Source of the DNA: Acanthopleura granulata
Taxonomy: Eukaryota; Mollusca; Polyplacophora; Chitonida; Chitonidae
Direction: 5' to 3'
DNA: 64,000 nt
Assembly: GCA_016165875.1 (NCBI GenBank)
Contig: JABBOT010000002.1
Location: forward strand, 24,256,265-24,320,264
Position 1 is the stretch's first letter. Every line of letters starts with the position of its first letter. The position numbers and the translations under genes were made by a program. Below, one piece after another: positions 11,751 through 24,900 of the stretch. A model generated the notes under the pieces. The model was not told the DNA's origin. It did no database searches and saw only the letters and a program-made list of their open reading frames with translations.

Positions 11751-12589
11751 TTCTGGGAAATTTCGTAACCTAATTTATTGTCGTTTATGCGCAAATAAAC
11801 ATGTATAACTAAAATGTACCATTTACTGAAATGTACTTATTGCCCAGTTACAAATTAATTAATTTAGCTAGTTAATTTAAATCACTGTTTTTACATATTA
11901 ATGCATATTTTGGTTGGCTTTAGACCTTTGGACCCATACGTGCACAGGCCGAGGCCTATGCTTTGAGGATTGAAAATCAGGCTATGTATACAGTTTGTGC
12001 CCAGTCCCACTTCCCAGCCCCTGCTTTCTATTCTTAAAAAAAAACTCAATCCATCCACTTATATCAGCCTTTGTTTCAATTTTTGTTTTCCGAGTTGGAA
12101 TGCAGCTATAAAGCATCAAGGTATGGTTACAGTAGACCCTGTAGCCCTGTTGTGCTATACATAGGACTACGTATCCAAACCTGACCAAGAAAACCTAATA
12201 AACTAAGGATATACACCCAATAGCAGGAGTTTACCAGCATAACTAAACTCGGCCAGGAAGATAATTATGTCAACAGTAGGCCTAAATGTATGTATGTATG
12301 TCTCATATTGATATACGGGTAAGTTGTAGAGAAGATGTCGAAGTTACACTATATCTACGACAGATAATTCCCTAGCACGGTCCCTGTCCGTCCGGCATTC
12401 CTGTGCTGTGGGGGGCAGGCTTCACTGTGGACACAGATCTGCTCATAAGGGAACAGATAAGGTACATGGACTCTAGCGCGCCGAGGTTACCACCCAGAAA
12501 CAAACGCAATAATAACTTCACTTGGTCTTTTGTACCCAATACATCAAGACCAAGGAAGCACGCCGGTAGGGGTCCTACTTGTCACCAAA

Positions 12590-15500
12590 ATGTTGCCCTG
12601 TATTCTGCTGGTAACGGGACTTAGCAACTTTGCAGGTAAGACACATGCTTATTTTTCTTCATAAACAGATTGGAGAATTATGTGAAATGTTTTGACTAAC
12701 ATATCAATCCTTCTTGTGACATTGCAGAACGTTAAAACATTGGCTTGGATACAATTTTAGAATATAGAATGATTGGGACATCCACAGTCTGAAGATAATT
12801 AAATTCTAATTTTACCTTGCTAATCTGTTTTACACTTTATTTCTGTGTTTGAAATCTGCTTGACGACGGATTATAAGTGGTAGTCCTCAATCACAACGTG
12901 ATAACAGACTAGTGTAGCGTATGACTACAGCGTAGGGGGGGGGGGGCGGGACTAACCTATGACTATAGCGTGAGGACAGACTAGTTGGCGTATGTCTACA
13001 ACCTGAGGACGCACTATATAGTGTATGACTACAACCAGAGGACGGACTAGTTCGCCTGTGACTACAGCGTGATGACGGAATAGTGTAGTGTATGACTACA
13101 CCGTGATGACGCACTGGTGGATGACTACAGCGTGATGACGGAATAGTGTAGTGTATGACTACACCGTGATGACGGAATAGTGTAGTGTATGACTACAGCG
13201 TGATGACTCACTGGTGTATGACTACAGCGAGATGACGCACTAGCATCTGACCACAGCGTGAGGACGGAATGTCTGGTAATGTCTTCATAGCTCATGCAGA
13301 ACAGCACGAGTATTTCACATGGCTCGTGTATTCCGACACACAGTTTTGTCGTCGTCCACAGTTGCATGCAGTGTTACAGTTTTACTTTATTCGTCACAGG
13401 TTTAGCACAGGCGCAAGACGGACTGCATTTTCCCAAGAGGACGTACAAGCTAACTGTCCCTGAGAACAGCCCTGTCTCCACGATAGTTGGTCAGGTAGAT
13501 AGTTTGTGCCGAGTTTGTCGTCCTGTTTCCGTTTTCTTATTTCTACTGAAAGATAAGCACTTCTTCATCCAGCAGTCAGATTACCTGTCTTGGCAAAATG
13601 GTTCTATATAATAACTGCTAACGGTTCTACTCTCAGCTGACAGACAGTAAGAGGCGTATCGTATAGATTGGAACAGATCAATGCTAAAACGGAACCGCGC
13701 AATCCCCCAAATCACTTAATCAGTTTCATAAACTATCTTACTACAAACTGGTTGATATAAAGACAATGTTGTCATGTTCGTCATTAATATTTGAGTATAG
13801 AGAACAACATACAAGGTACTGAGCACACATATAGGGGCCTAGTCCACACATTACTATATATAATCACATGTTTTAACCAAGGCTTACATAGTTCGTATTG
13901 ACTTAAATCCATTTCAGGTTAAACCATCCGGAGATGTAACTGACATAAAGCTAATGGGTGCCGACGTTTTCACTGTTGAGAGCTCAACGGGTAACATTTT
14001 GACCACTCAAGTCCTGAACTATGAGGTTAGATCCCATTACGCCATGTTGGTCCTAGCGCGAGGGTCGCACTCTGTGTCCAGCTCAGCCACAGTTATTGTT
14101 GACGTTACTGACATCAATGAGCACCCGCGCTTTTTCCCGAGCCTTAATTACGAAATCAGCATACCTTCCAACATCAGTCAAGATACGCCAATATTAACCG
14201 TAAGCGCTGTAGACGAAGACTCTGGAGTGAATGGCGCAATAGAATATAGCATTCAAGAACCCAATGCATATTTGGCCATAAATCGGGTTTCCGGCCAGAT
14301 AACCGTTACGAGGCCGTTTCCCGTGGGTGACCTTCGGGTGACGGTACTGGCCAGAGACCACGGAACGCCGAGCTTGTGGAATGCAGCAGTTGTCAGAGTG
14401 AGGGTCCGAGCATCGCCAGTTACATTGCCTTCCAAATCAGTAACAAAAAATGCTGTCCCGGAACGTTCCTTTGACGTGGCGGTTCCGGAGAACACGGCAG
14501 CTAGGACTGTGTTACTGGATCTCATCCATTCTCTGCCTTGTGTCCCCGGTTCTAGGTACACCATCACACCAGAGACCGGCAGGTTTGCTCTCTCTGACGA
14601 CAACACTCTGCTAGTTTCCCTTCATCTCGACTTCGAGACTCAGCCGTATTACGACCTCACCATCTCTCCCATAAGAAACTCAGGGTGCTCCGCAGTTCTC
14701 CCTGTAAATGTTCGAGTTGCTATACTCGATGTTAATGACTACCCGCCCATGTTTTTGGGTGTTCTTTCCCCGCTCCGCATCCCGGCTAGCTTCCCCTTGG
14801 GTCGAGTGGTATACACGTTCCACGCGTGGGACGGAGACCAGAGGAACACAGACAACAGCCGCGTGAACTACAGCTTAGTCTCTGGAAACTCGCGTGTGTT
14901 TTCCTTAGATGCTAGGACGGGTACGCTTTCCACCAAGGCAGCACTGACTTCAGGTACCGTGTACCGTCTGAGAATCCAAGCCACAGATAAAGGGCACCCG
15001 AAACTGAGCGGGTTTACCGACATGGAGATAGAAGCATACAATCCAGAAATGGGTCAACCCCAATTCAGTTCAGCGTTTGTTGCGGTGACGTTTCCAGAAA
15101 ACACTGGCGAAGGTAGTGTTGTAACGACCGTGTCAGCTAAGGCTGAGCAAGCTGATGTTCAGATTGGATACAGCATCATCGGTACTACGGCTCAGCAAAT
15201 GTTCACCGTCAATTTCACCTCGGTAAGCTTGTAGTCTCTTTTTCTTCAGTCTGACCATGCCGTCTGTCCACTTAGCCAAATACGTTAATCTAATTCATCT
15301 ATTTACGATTTACGGTCATTTATAATGATGTCTACAAGGACCCCATTTAGAAGAATAATGTCTCTCGTGTGAAGGTATAAATGAATATCAGCCTGATCTT
15401 ATTCTCCCAGGGTGTCGTGCGTTCCCGGAGGCGGTTTGACAGAGAAAACGCGGAGCGGACAGCGCTGATAGTTCGGGCAGCCAACAACAAAGACATCTCA

Positions 15501-18082
15501 CTCAACTCCGATCTCATGGTAAAACAAAGAATCGAGGAACTTGTCTTCAACATCTCCTTATTGATACGATGTTATTTAATACTAAAATGAGAGAAACTGA
15601 TCGTGACCCATTTGACCCAAAGATGGCGTCGTATGGTGGCGTTGAGGAGGCTCTACAAACGAAAATGATGGTCATTTAAAATTTTGATACTTGTTTTCTG
15701 TGATCATTTTGTAATGCAATAAGATGTGGAAAGAGATTCCAAAGTCAAATTAGTACCCTGTCCTATACCTACGGCTCCTTATCTTGCCAATCTTATTGAC
15801 GGTTACATGTTTTTGTTCTTCAGATAAATGTACTTATTACGGATGTCAACGACAACCCGCCCGTTTTTCCTTTTGAGGTCATGACGGCAAAGATACCCAG
15901 AGGAGCTGGCCCAGGACAGATTGTTTTCCGGGTGCGGGCCGTCGATCCTGACAGTCTCTCACAGGTATGTAATTTTATCGAGAGTACTCCAACCAAATGC
16001 CATCACTCTCATTTCCTAAAACTCTACATCGCAGATATAGGCATTAAACTGTGTTGAAGTGCTTATATAGGATGTCTTACACTTTCTTCCTTGCAGTTGT
16101 ATATCATTTTACTTATAACCAGGCTGTATTGAGATCGTATATATTTAGGATGATTTGGAAATGAGTTTTGCGATTTTTGACTTGAAGCACGCATTTCATG
16201 GTTTACGTCTGGTATACGAACGTCGGATTTTTCGACTTGAAAGAAATTAAAATGTTCTAAAGCCAGAACTCCCTTGCGTTAAAAAGTGGGAATATACAGG
16301 TGACCTGTCGTATGTCAGTTCATGAACGGCCTGGTTCATGGATTCTCTGGCTCATGGACTCACTGGTTCATGGACTATCTGGCTCATGAAATCTATGGTT
16401 CATGGACTATGGTTTATAGACACTCTGCAAACTTCATGGATTGTCTGGTTCAGGGACTCTCTGGTTCATGGGTACTCTGCGTGGTTCATGGACAGTCTGC
16501 ATGGTTCATGGACCCTCTGGTTCGTGGACACTCTGCACGGTACATGGATTGTCTGGTTCATGGACTTTCTGGCTCATGGGCACTCTGTGTGGTTCATGGA
16601 TGCTGGTTCTTGGACATTCTGCACGGTTCATAGACACTCTGCACGATTCATGGATTCTTTGGTTCATGCACTCCCTAGTTCGTGGACTTTCTTCTGTGGT
16701 AATACTGGCCAACAGCAGAAGATCTGCAAGGTGTGGCGTAGAGCTATACTCATGCGCTCTGTTACCTTGCATGTAGATCAAAATTGAAATAAGAGACCGT
16801 TCACAAGGTGTTCATATGAAGTGTGCGACTCAACCTTACCGCTGAGTACTTGATGTTTTACACTGAGGATTTTATTAGGTGTTTCTGCCAACCGGCTGTC
16901 CTTTTTAAAATCACAGCCTTATACAATGAATCCTTTTGAAATCACAGCCGTATAGAATGAATCCTTTTGAAGTCACAGCCGTATAGAATGAATCCTTTTG
17001 AAGTCACAGCCGTATAGAATGAATCCTTTTGAAGTCACAGCCGTATAGAATGAATCCTTTTGAAGTGACAGCCGTATAGAATGAATCATGGGCCCTGATG
17101 TGTTTCAGATGGTGTACACGATATCAGGCGGGAATGACAAGGAGGTGTTTGAAATCACAAATATCTCGAACATTGTCCTGAAGAAATCCATGGTTGATGT
17201 TCCTGAAGTTTCCTTTAACCTTACAGTAAGTTACATATCGTCGTAAGATTCAACGTATACTAGTTTTGTATGTATAATGTAAAAATTAGAAGTTTTATTT
17301 GGCGGTATGCACACCCCGCTGACTTAGTTGTCACGAAAATGATTTTGCCACGAGTTCTCACTGTGAATTCGACCTCCTGTACCATTAATTGATGATGACT
17401 TATAAGACATCGCAAGAAGTCAACGCACGTCGTGTCGAAACTTGCCCGATAATGTATGTGAGCACTGTTTTTCGAAATAATATATTCATATGGTTTCTGT
17501 TCTCATTATTTTGGTGTCTAGACGATTAAAGATCAAACTATAACTTTGATGCTATTATCGTGTGGGTCAGTGTAGATACATGTATTCCATTTAAAGATCC
17601 GTTATATCGAAGAGTTCAATTTTCAAACCTATGTCACCACTGGCTTAATGAAAAAACACTGTATGTGATTACATGTAAGAACTGTGTACTTTGCGATGTC
17701 ACGGCTACAAAATAGATTATTCCAACCGGTGATATATATTACTGATAATGACAAAATGTTTCCACATTCCAAATTTTTCTTCCATAGTTAATTCCACAAA
17801 TATATAACTGACTTTTCGGCGATTCACTTAAAAACGATTTTGACCGATATATGGGATGGATGTATCTCATACTTCACCAAAACCTTAAAACCGTCAACTA
17901 TTCTCCGCTTTCTTGTATCCTAACTGTCCGAACCAAAATCGGGTTTGACAAGCGATTCTCACGGTGTGACACCAGAAAATTGACTACATTTATATACGTA
18001 CTTTGCTCTTTGTTTTCAGATCACAGTCAGTGACGGACGCTTCAGCGATACAACCCAACTATTAGTTAAAGTTCTAGAGTAG
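12590..18082 (+). CDS. Secreted cadherin-like protein, gene B (complete, 624 aa)
   Basis: Exons: 12590-12635, 13400-13494, 13918-15222, 15411-15518, 15824-15964, 17109-17225, 18020-18082 (TAG). All joins agree in phase and give 624 aa. The first exon starts MLPCILLVTGLSNFAG, a typical signal peptide, with likely cleavage after AQA near residue 21. About six cadherin repeats follow, with strand starts such as YKLTVPENSP, FDVAVPENT and VAVTFPENTG, and calcium motifs DINEHPRFF, DVNDYPPMF and DVNDNPPVFPF. The acidic linker motifs vary (INEHP for NDNAP), so some calcium sites may be weakened. Three repeats and part of a fourth are on one 1305-base exon. The protein ends LLVKVLE with no membrane helix or cytoplasmic tail, so it is inferred to be secreted. 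The start is fixed by the signal peptide and the first ATG of that frame. It lacks the cysteine module of gene A. Confidence 0.9.
12885..13268. repeat. Minisatellite, about 34-bp unit, gene B intron 1
   Basis: About eleven degenerate tandem copies of a unit like GTATGACTACAGCGTGATGAC plus GGAATAGTGTAGT. The best-preserved neighbours (13085-13195) are 34 bp apart. The array includes a G-run (about 12936-12949). Short ORFs called across it on the minus strand are by-products of the repeat. Confidence 0.85.
16318..16695. repeat. Minisatellite of GGTTCATGGACTCTCT-type units, gene B intron
   Basis: More than fifteen imperfect repeats built on TTCATGGA and CTCTGG/CTCTGC, in the intron between exons 15824-15964 and 17109-17225. 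Because the unit has few stop codons, open frames of 90-150 codons appear in all three forward frames and on the reverse strand; these encode only low-complexity SGSWTLWFVD-like repeats and are not treated as genes. Confidence 0.85.
16905..17092. repeat. Minisatellite, 31-bp unit, gene B intron
   Basis: About six tandem copies of a 31-bp unit (ATCCTTTTGAAGTCACAGCC then GTATAGAATGA), nearly identical to each other, which suggests recent expansion. The array ends only about 15 bp before the splice acceptor of the 17109 exon. Confidence 0.9.
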
Positions 18083-18346
18083 CCTTTTTTGGTTTCTCTA
18101 AAGGCAAGGTACTATTAAACCCAAGGCTTAGCAGAAATATGTTTATATTGTAAAAAGTGTGTACAAGCTCAAAGGGTACTATCTGATCCATTAGCATTGA
18201 ATTTACTACACGAAATATCCCAATGACACCTTGAGCTATTCTGTTCAGGAAAGTGTTAACCTATACTAGCCTGGGCTTTATTCAAATCAAAGGAGTTAAA
18301 ACTAATCCGTAATTTAATGTATCTATATATGGTGTAAAATATGGTG

Positions 18347-18352
18347 AATAAA
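18347..18352 (+). promoter_or_regulatory. Polyadenylation signal AATAAA, gene B
   Basis: A canonical AATAAA lies 265 bases after the stop of gene B. The oppositely oriented RBM22 signal is about 460 bp further on, so the two transcripts converge with little space between them. Confidence 0.55.
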
Positions 18353-18807
18353 TGGTCGTCAATCAGTCAAATAACCTGCTGTGCAATCTCCTGTTATCCT
18401 GTATCACCGACTTAATCTACACAGTTTTTTCAGTCATATTTTAAGGGATAAGCATAAAAAACATGAAGAAAATTTGGATTCACATATACATGTGAATCCA
18501 GGACGGATAATGGTTGACCACTAAACAAAGGTATTCAATTTCAATTCCATAAGAGGAAGCCATGTTTGAATCACAATGCAAGCTGACTCGCCTAACACCA
18601 ATTTAAAAATATATAAACCCACTTCAAAGACACCTTGCTCCCACTTCATGAAAAGAAAAAACATGTTGACTCTTTATCTGTACAGTGGGAACTTGAACAT
18701 TTAGCTGGTTTACTCATAACTGTTTTCACTCTTGGATCTCCTTCTAGTATTCAACTGCATCAACAAAATAAGCAAAACAGAAATGTTTCTGTCATTTAAT
18801 AAAATGA

Positions 18808-18813
18808 TTTATT
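18808..18813 (-). promoter_or_regulatory. RBM22: Polyadenylation signal AATAAA, RBM22
   Basis: TTTATT on the + strand, that is AATAAA on the minus strand, 117 bases past the RBM22 stop codon. Confidence 0.6.
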
Positions 18814-18929
18814 TATATTATAAACAATATCAAGAATCCAGTTTTGCACATTTAAGATCATTGTATTCTGTTGTTGTTCATAAAATATGAATACACCTAA
18901 AGCTTGACTGTAGATTTTCATCCTGGTCA

Positions 18930-21900
18930 TTATTTTGCTCCCATACGCGTTGGATCTTGAGACGGGTAGTGTACAGGAAGAGCTCCACGAGGTGGCATTG
19001 GGGGCGGTCTCATAGGCATCATTCCAGGAGGTGGGGGTGGTAACCTCATTCCTGTCAAAGGAAAACATCTACTGTTAACTTACTGAGGGGTAAACTATCC
19101 TAAAAACCACCACACAATACAACCTCGACTGGGCTTATTTAATGTAGTCCACAAATACACTTCGTATCTCCAGCGCCCCATATCTCACTTATTGACCTAA
19201 ATCCCCTCTTTATGGCACCCAACCTGGCAAGATCACAGTCTGCTATATGTCCTTATACATGATCTGACTGACTGAAAAGCTATGACTGATCTTCTGTATA
19301 TCATGTATGGTTGAAAAGGACATGCAAATTCACATGAATGTCATCTATCCAAATATCCATGGAGTCAACGTTGTACATGAATTTATACCTATAGTCACAG
19401 ATGCATGTGCAAATTTATAACCCCTCCCCATGTCAAAGAGTGACGTAGCATTTGATCACATGGTAACAAATTGCTGCGACTGTGATGTACTGGCTGAAAC
19501 TTTCTGAGCAATGTGCATTAAGGGAAGTAACTACGTGCAAGCATTTCTTATTTTTTAGAAGGAGTGTGTCATAACACAGCAAACAAAAAGGTATTCCTGG
19601 TACAGAATGATTTTGGTGTATGATTCTTTATTTGTGTGAAGAAAAACAAATGAACTACGTATACCTGGGGGTGGGGGTCCTCTCATCATGTGTCCCATGG
19701 GCCCCATCGGCCCTCCCATGGGGTGCATGGGTGGGGGACCTCTGGGGGGTCCACCTGGAGGGGGTGGGGGCATCATCGGGGGAGGCTGCTGGAGGTTGAA
19801 GAAGTTATTGCCCATATCTTGTGGTGGAGGTGGTAATACTGTGAACAAACAAATAAAACACACAATTATCACATTTCACACATTTATGAACCCTAATTCT
19901 TCAACTTTTCAACCACCTCTGCAAACTGTTTTGGAACATTCTGACAGAATTATGCAGCGTAGAGAAATAATTTATTTTACAAAGCTCACATCTTTAATCA
20001 CACAAACAAATCATTTTTAGCATCATTTTCACAATCACTGTATGCATAAAGCACTGAAAAAAGTCCTTTAGTGGTTGACAAGGTTGAAAATTTACATCAT
20101 ATTCAGTTCAATGAACTTTTTGCCAAACGCTACTGAAAGAATATTCCAATAGGCCAGCATTCAGATTACAAGACTTCACGGTTGTACAGTTGGGCCTTGT
20201 TCTCAAACACAAATATTCAGTCATAATGAATGGCGTTGAATGGACAGTTTACCAGAAAAACACCCCTAATTCAACAGTTTCAAAACTCCATCCAAAACAG
20301 AAACCCTGTCAGTATTTAAGTAACCCTTCTGAGTTTCGAATAGAAAAGTTATTTTTGGCATACAGATTTTGTTTTAGTTTACAGATGAAGTTATCAATGC
20401 TGATTTCATACACAGCAAAATAAAATCTTTAAGTTTGTTATAGACTACATATCAGCCATCTAAGCAGCGCTGCCCGGTGCCTGATTACCATGCTTGCACT
20501 TCTGGGTGTATCTCAGACAACTAACCTCCAGGGAGGCCGGGTACTGGTTCATAGACTGGTCCCTCTCCGTCCATCCTCACCCCAGCCTGCTGAGCCTGGG
20601 ATCGTCCCCACTTGATGTTTAACCTTCTGCCATTGATGATGAGCTTGTTGAAGCACTTCTCTGCCGCCGTCTCTGCAGACTGACGGTTTGTGAACTGCAC
20701 AAATGCACACTGTTGCTTACTGACCACATTGACTGAACGGATTTCACCAAACTGGTAAAAATGGTCCCTGAAAAACAGGTAAAATCCATGTGAACCAATG
20801 TTATCAAAAACAAAGGTATTTTTGTATTTGAATGGTGTTTTACACCATACTTTAGAATATTTCCCTCATATGACAGGAGACTGGGCAGTGTGACGAAGCA
20901 CATGACCATACACAGCAAACAGAGGTCAGGAATAAAATTATGAGCTAGCACTCAACAAAATCATCGTGTTTCTCAATACAGATCTTCAGAAAATTTCTGC
21001 CACTGGTTCTCATACAAAACCTGATGATACAAATTCGTCAGGTCCATAAATACTGAAATTCTGCGCCCTTTTCGCAAGTGGTGGGCACTCCCCATGTGAA
21101 AAAACTCAGGGTCAGTTTATGGCTTGGCAAATGGAAGGCTGGGTGTAATCTCGTTCGCCGAAGACACGACGCACTCCAGAGGGTTCCACCAGTAGTAGAC
21201 TGTGTACAATAACAACAACACTGGCCAGTCAGCAAGCAGAGCCGAGTGCACATGTTGGCGTTCTGTATCTTGGGTAGCAGGTGGCAAATAGCAGTCCCAG
21301 ATATTTGTCAGAAGTTTACCAACAGATCTCGAATTAATTACACAGGCAGTACAATATTCTCACTGCATAACTGAATTGAACTGAATTAATGATTTTACAT
21401 CATATCATAACACACTGACGTCAAAATAAAGCGTTTTAGCCGAATGCCGAGATTGGGAGCAGTAGTTATGCACAGTCGTAGTTTTCTCCATAGTAACTGG
21501 GGGAGTCTTGGCCGACTCTTCTCAGAATACAGTTCACATGAGAGTGACAAGTCAAAAAGACACTTACCAGCAGGTACATGCTGCTTGTATCAGTAAGTAC
21601 ATGAATGAAGATCTCAAGTGTTCAGTGATAATCCATTGGTAATTTAATTATTAATCTGTCAATCACGATCAGGACTTAATGCTGCCGATGCTTGTTTGTT
21701 CACATCTGCATGTTGTATACCAGTGTGCAAGGATATCCCTTCCGTACTTTTCAAACCGAAAAATATCATTGTAAAAAGATATCTGCTCTACTGGCTGACG
21801 CATAAATTTTGGCTGCATGTTTTGCTGATTGGTCACCTGTGTTTTGGACCCCATCTCACCTTTACAGTACCAGCATACATGTATAGCTTGCAGGTTCGTA

Positions 21901-24900
21901 ACTTCATAAAGTCCACGTGAAGAGCATCAAAGTTTTGTTTTTTCACAGGTACACTCTGCCTGAATCATCTATAGACACTGCAAAATCCATTTTTACACAG
22001 TCGATTCTATATAGGCCTATTTGTAATACAGTAATTAGCAGAAAATGAACTGTCACTGAGAATGTCCTTAGAAAGACCCCGAAATTCGGGCATGCATAAG
22101 CATACTTGTGTTTTGAAGAGTGCTGTAAAATACATCATTAGATGTGGATGACGTGAGACTAACAGTTCAATCAAGTTCAACGAACACCTTGGTGAAGAGG
22201 CGTCCCTCACCATGGTGATATAAAACCTGGGCAGAGCTTGAAAGCTTACAAACCCTGAGCCCTTGTGATTGCTCGAGGCCCTACGTCTAGTTCCCATGAT
22301 CAAAAGCGCCCCCCCCCCCCCGCCCCCCCAAACTCCACAAGACATGCAACTCTTCTTCTTTTTCTGACAGTACATACATGTAAACTGCATGAAGGGTCAG
22401 TGTACAAATTCAGCAGTCATTTGACTCAGGTTCAAGATTCACTGGCAAAGAGAAAAATGGATATATAATATTTTGGTCAATTTCTTTTGAGTCTGTTGGA
22501 AAGTGCTCAGAGGCGTGAAAACAAATTAGTCCCCTTCCTCGCAGCTTGCTCTTTTAACTTCGCAAAGCTCAAGGTCTTGTTGTTGAGTTGTGATGTCACA
22601 GACCCAACTACACCTGCCCCCCTCCTCGTGAAAAGGTCACAGAATTACGGTAAACAGAAAAACAAATCTTCCAAGCTGATCCCTGCTCCCATTAAAAATC
22701 ACTGAAGATTCAACAGTGATGGTTAATAAAATCTAATGTATGGAAAATTGCCTACATGTTAATGACTCATGATCATTAGTTCTGTGTTAAAATTACCACT
22801 ATACTTAAGTGCAAGATGTGAACTTCACTTTAAAATGGCAAATGAATACATTTTTCTTCCTCCTGAGAAGACCTCATCCTTACCTTAACTCTTTCTCTGC
22901 AACTTTCTCCCCCAGATTGCCCACATAAAGGGTGGTGATAGTTTTGTCTTCTGGGGGCTCTAGTTTTGGCATATTTGCATATCTCTTTAAGAGCTTATCT
23001 GCCACTGGGTCATCCATCCCATAATATCTGTCCTTTATGTTCTGATCTGCCAAGGGGTCATCCGGATCTGTGGGTTTCTCATGCCTGCAAAAACAAAATC
23101 AGTTGAGTCACTGAATGAATGAAATAGCAGTAAAAACAAGTATGAACGTCACCTTTCACTTGATGAAGAACCTAGTTGTCTTCCTAAGAGCAGTCATGTT
23201 GTCTGACATTTTAATTTCTCATGCACAATTTCCACATGCACATCTAGCAATGGCCACAGTAGTTCCAGTTACTGGAGTAGTCTCCCATTGGCCACACAAA
23301 ATTTCATGTACAAATTAATTGTAGACAGTATATTCCACCTTTTTGTGGATGCAATCTGTAGGACAATTTTTCATCTTCTGGGTGTTTCAGACTTTGATGA
23401 GTATACATAATTTAAGCCAACAAGCCTCTGAAGCAAGGAAGACTGCCGTACTTCCACAAAGTCATCGATACCACAGTCATCATCACACAGTATAAATGCA
23501 TCACAATCTCACCTGTAGGGGCACTCTTCTCCTCTCTTACACTCCCCTTTAACCCAGAACGAGCAGATGTGAGGTCTGTTTCTCTTGTAGTATGGGGTAG
23601 TTCTGGCCAGCTTCAGTAACATGTCACTAGGGGCTTGAGCCTTCCCTGCTAGAGCTCCAAGAGGGCTGGTTCCATCAGACTTGGCAGCCTTACACACAGA
23701 CAATCAAAATTTAATTATTAATATGGTTGCTGTTTTGTGCCATACTCAAGAATATTCCACTTTTACACCAGCATTATTTATTTATTTATTTGATTGGTGT
23801 TTTACACTGTACTCAAGAATATTTCACTTATACGACGGCGGGCAACATTACGGTGGGAGGAAACCAGGCAGAGCCCGCCGGAAAACCACAACCATCCGCA
23901 GGTTGCTGGCAGACCTTCCCACGTACGGCTGGAGAGGAAGCCAGCACGAGCTGGACTTGAACTCACAGTGGCCGCATTGGTGGGAGGCTTCAGTCATTGC
24001 ACTGCGCTAGCACGCTGACCGACTAAACCACGGAGGCCCTCTCGTCCAGCATTATGTCAGGAGTAACCCGGGCAGAGCTCGGGGAAAACCCATGACCACC
24101 TGCCAAGAGCTGGCCGGCCCAGATGATCAAAATGCCTAATTCCCACTACAGTGTATATCAATTAATACCATCGATCAGAACACTGGTACACCTGTAACTA
24201 AAGCACATCAGTACAAAGCATTTAACCATTTTCAACTTCTGATAACTCACGTAAGAGAATTTTACTACACTGAGAAAGGACACCTCCAAATACATTTCAA
24301 ATGTGCATATTCTGTAAATATTAATAACTGAGGGATTAACTAATTTATTTTAAAGACAAGAGTGTGGCAACAAATATTACCTCTCTTTCCATGCGCTGAG
24401 TATAATATTCTTTGTTTACATCAGATTTGGGAATATCATCTTGTAACTTGAGGGCAGCATCTCTCACCTGAACAGGTAAGCCTATGAAGGTAGAAAAGTC
24501 AATATGCTCAGAAACACCGTCAAAGATAAAATGTGCCTTAACTGTGATATTCTCATCATTCATACAATGATTGTGTATTATGTCTATTAACTGTGGCCAA
24601 CGATGAAGAATCAAAACTCCAGTAAATAAACCTAAAATAAGCCATATCATGGAAACCAGTTAGAGCAGAGGGTTAGAGAACCCACCACACCAAGCAACTG
24701 AAAACTGCCCCTCATATAACCTCCATGACAACAAGATGCTTCACTGTTACCTTCTTGTATATATTATGCAACATGGTTAAGTGAGAGCCCAGTGTTTTTC
24801 CAAGAATACATATGGCATGAGGTCATTCCATTGATAAGGTGAGCTGGTTTGAAATTCTGATGACTGTTCTTCACCCAGTTTCACCAGAGCCTACGATAAA

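Larger units (their letters stand above)
8690..12589. other. Intergenic region between the tandem cadherin-like genes
   Basis: I find no conserved coding exon in this 3.9 kb. It includes a poly-A run near 10686-10710, two copies of a short dispersed repeat (10572-10665 and 11683-11750), and AT-rich sequence. The promoter of gene B should be in its right-hand end; no clear TATA box or other core element could be picked out. Confidence 0.5.

Noticed and set aside
12403..12624. Open frame overlapping gene B exon 1 as an alternative N-terminus
   Set aside because: It is in a different frame from the signal peptide and does not fit the phase of the next exon.
14253..14606. Minus-strand open frame inside the large cadherin exon
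   Set aside because: It is the antisense of a strongly supported coding exon and has no independent features.
19688..20020. Plus-strand open frame rich in Gly and Met opposite the RBM22 proline-rich exon
   Set aside because: It is the complement of CCN-rich codons of RBM22 and not a gene.
24004..24045. tRNA gene candidate from A- and B-box-like sequences
   Set aside because: These boxes are the head of a SINE; no complete cloverleaf with a proper anticodon arm and acceptor stem is present.
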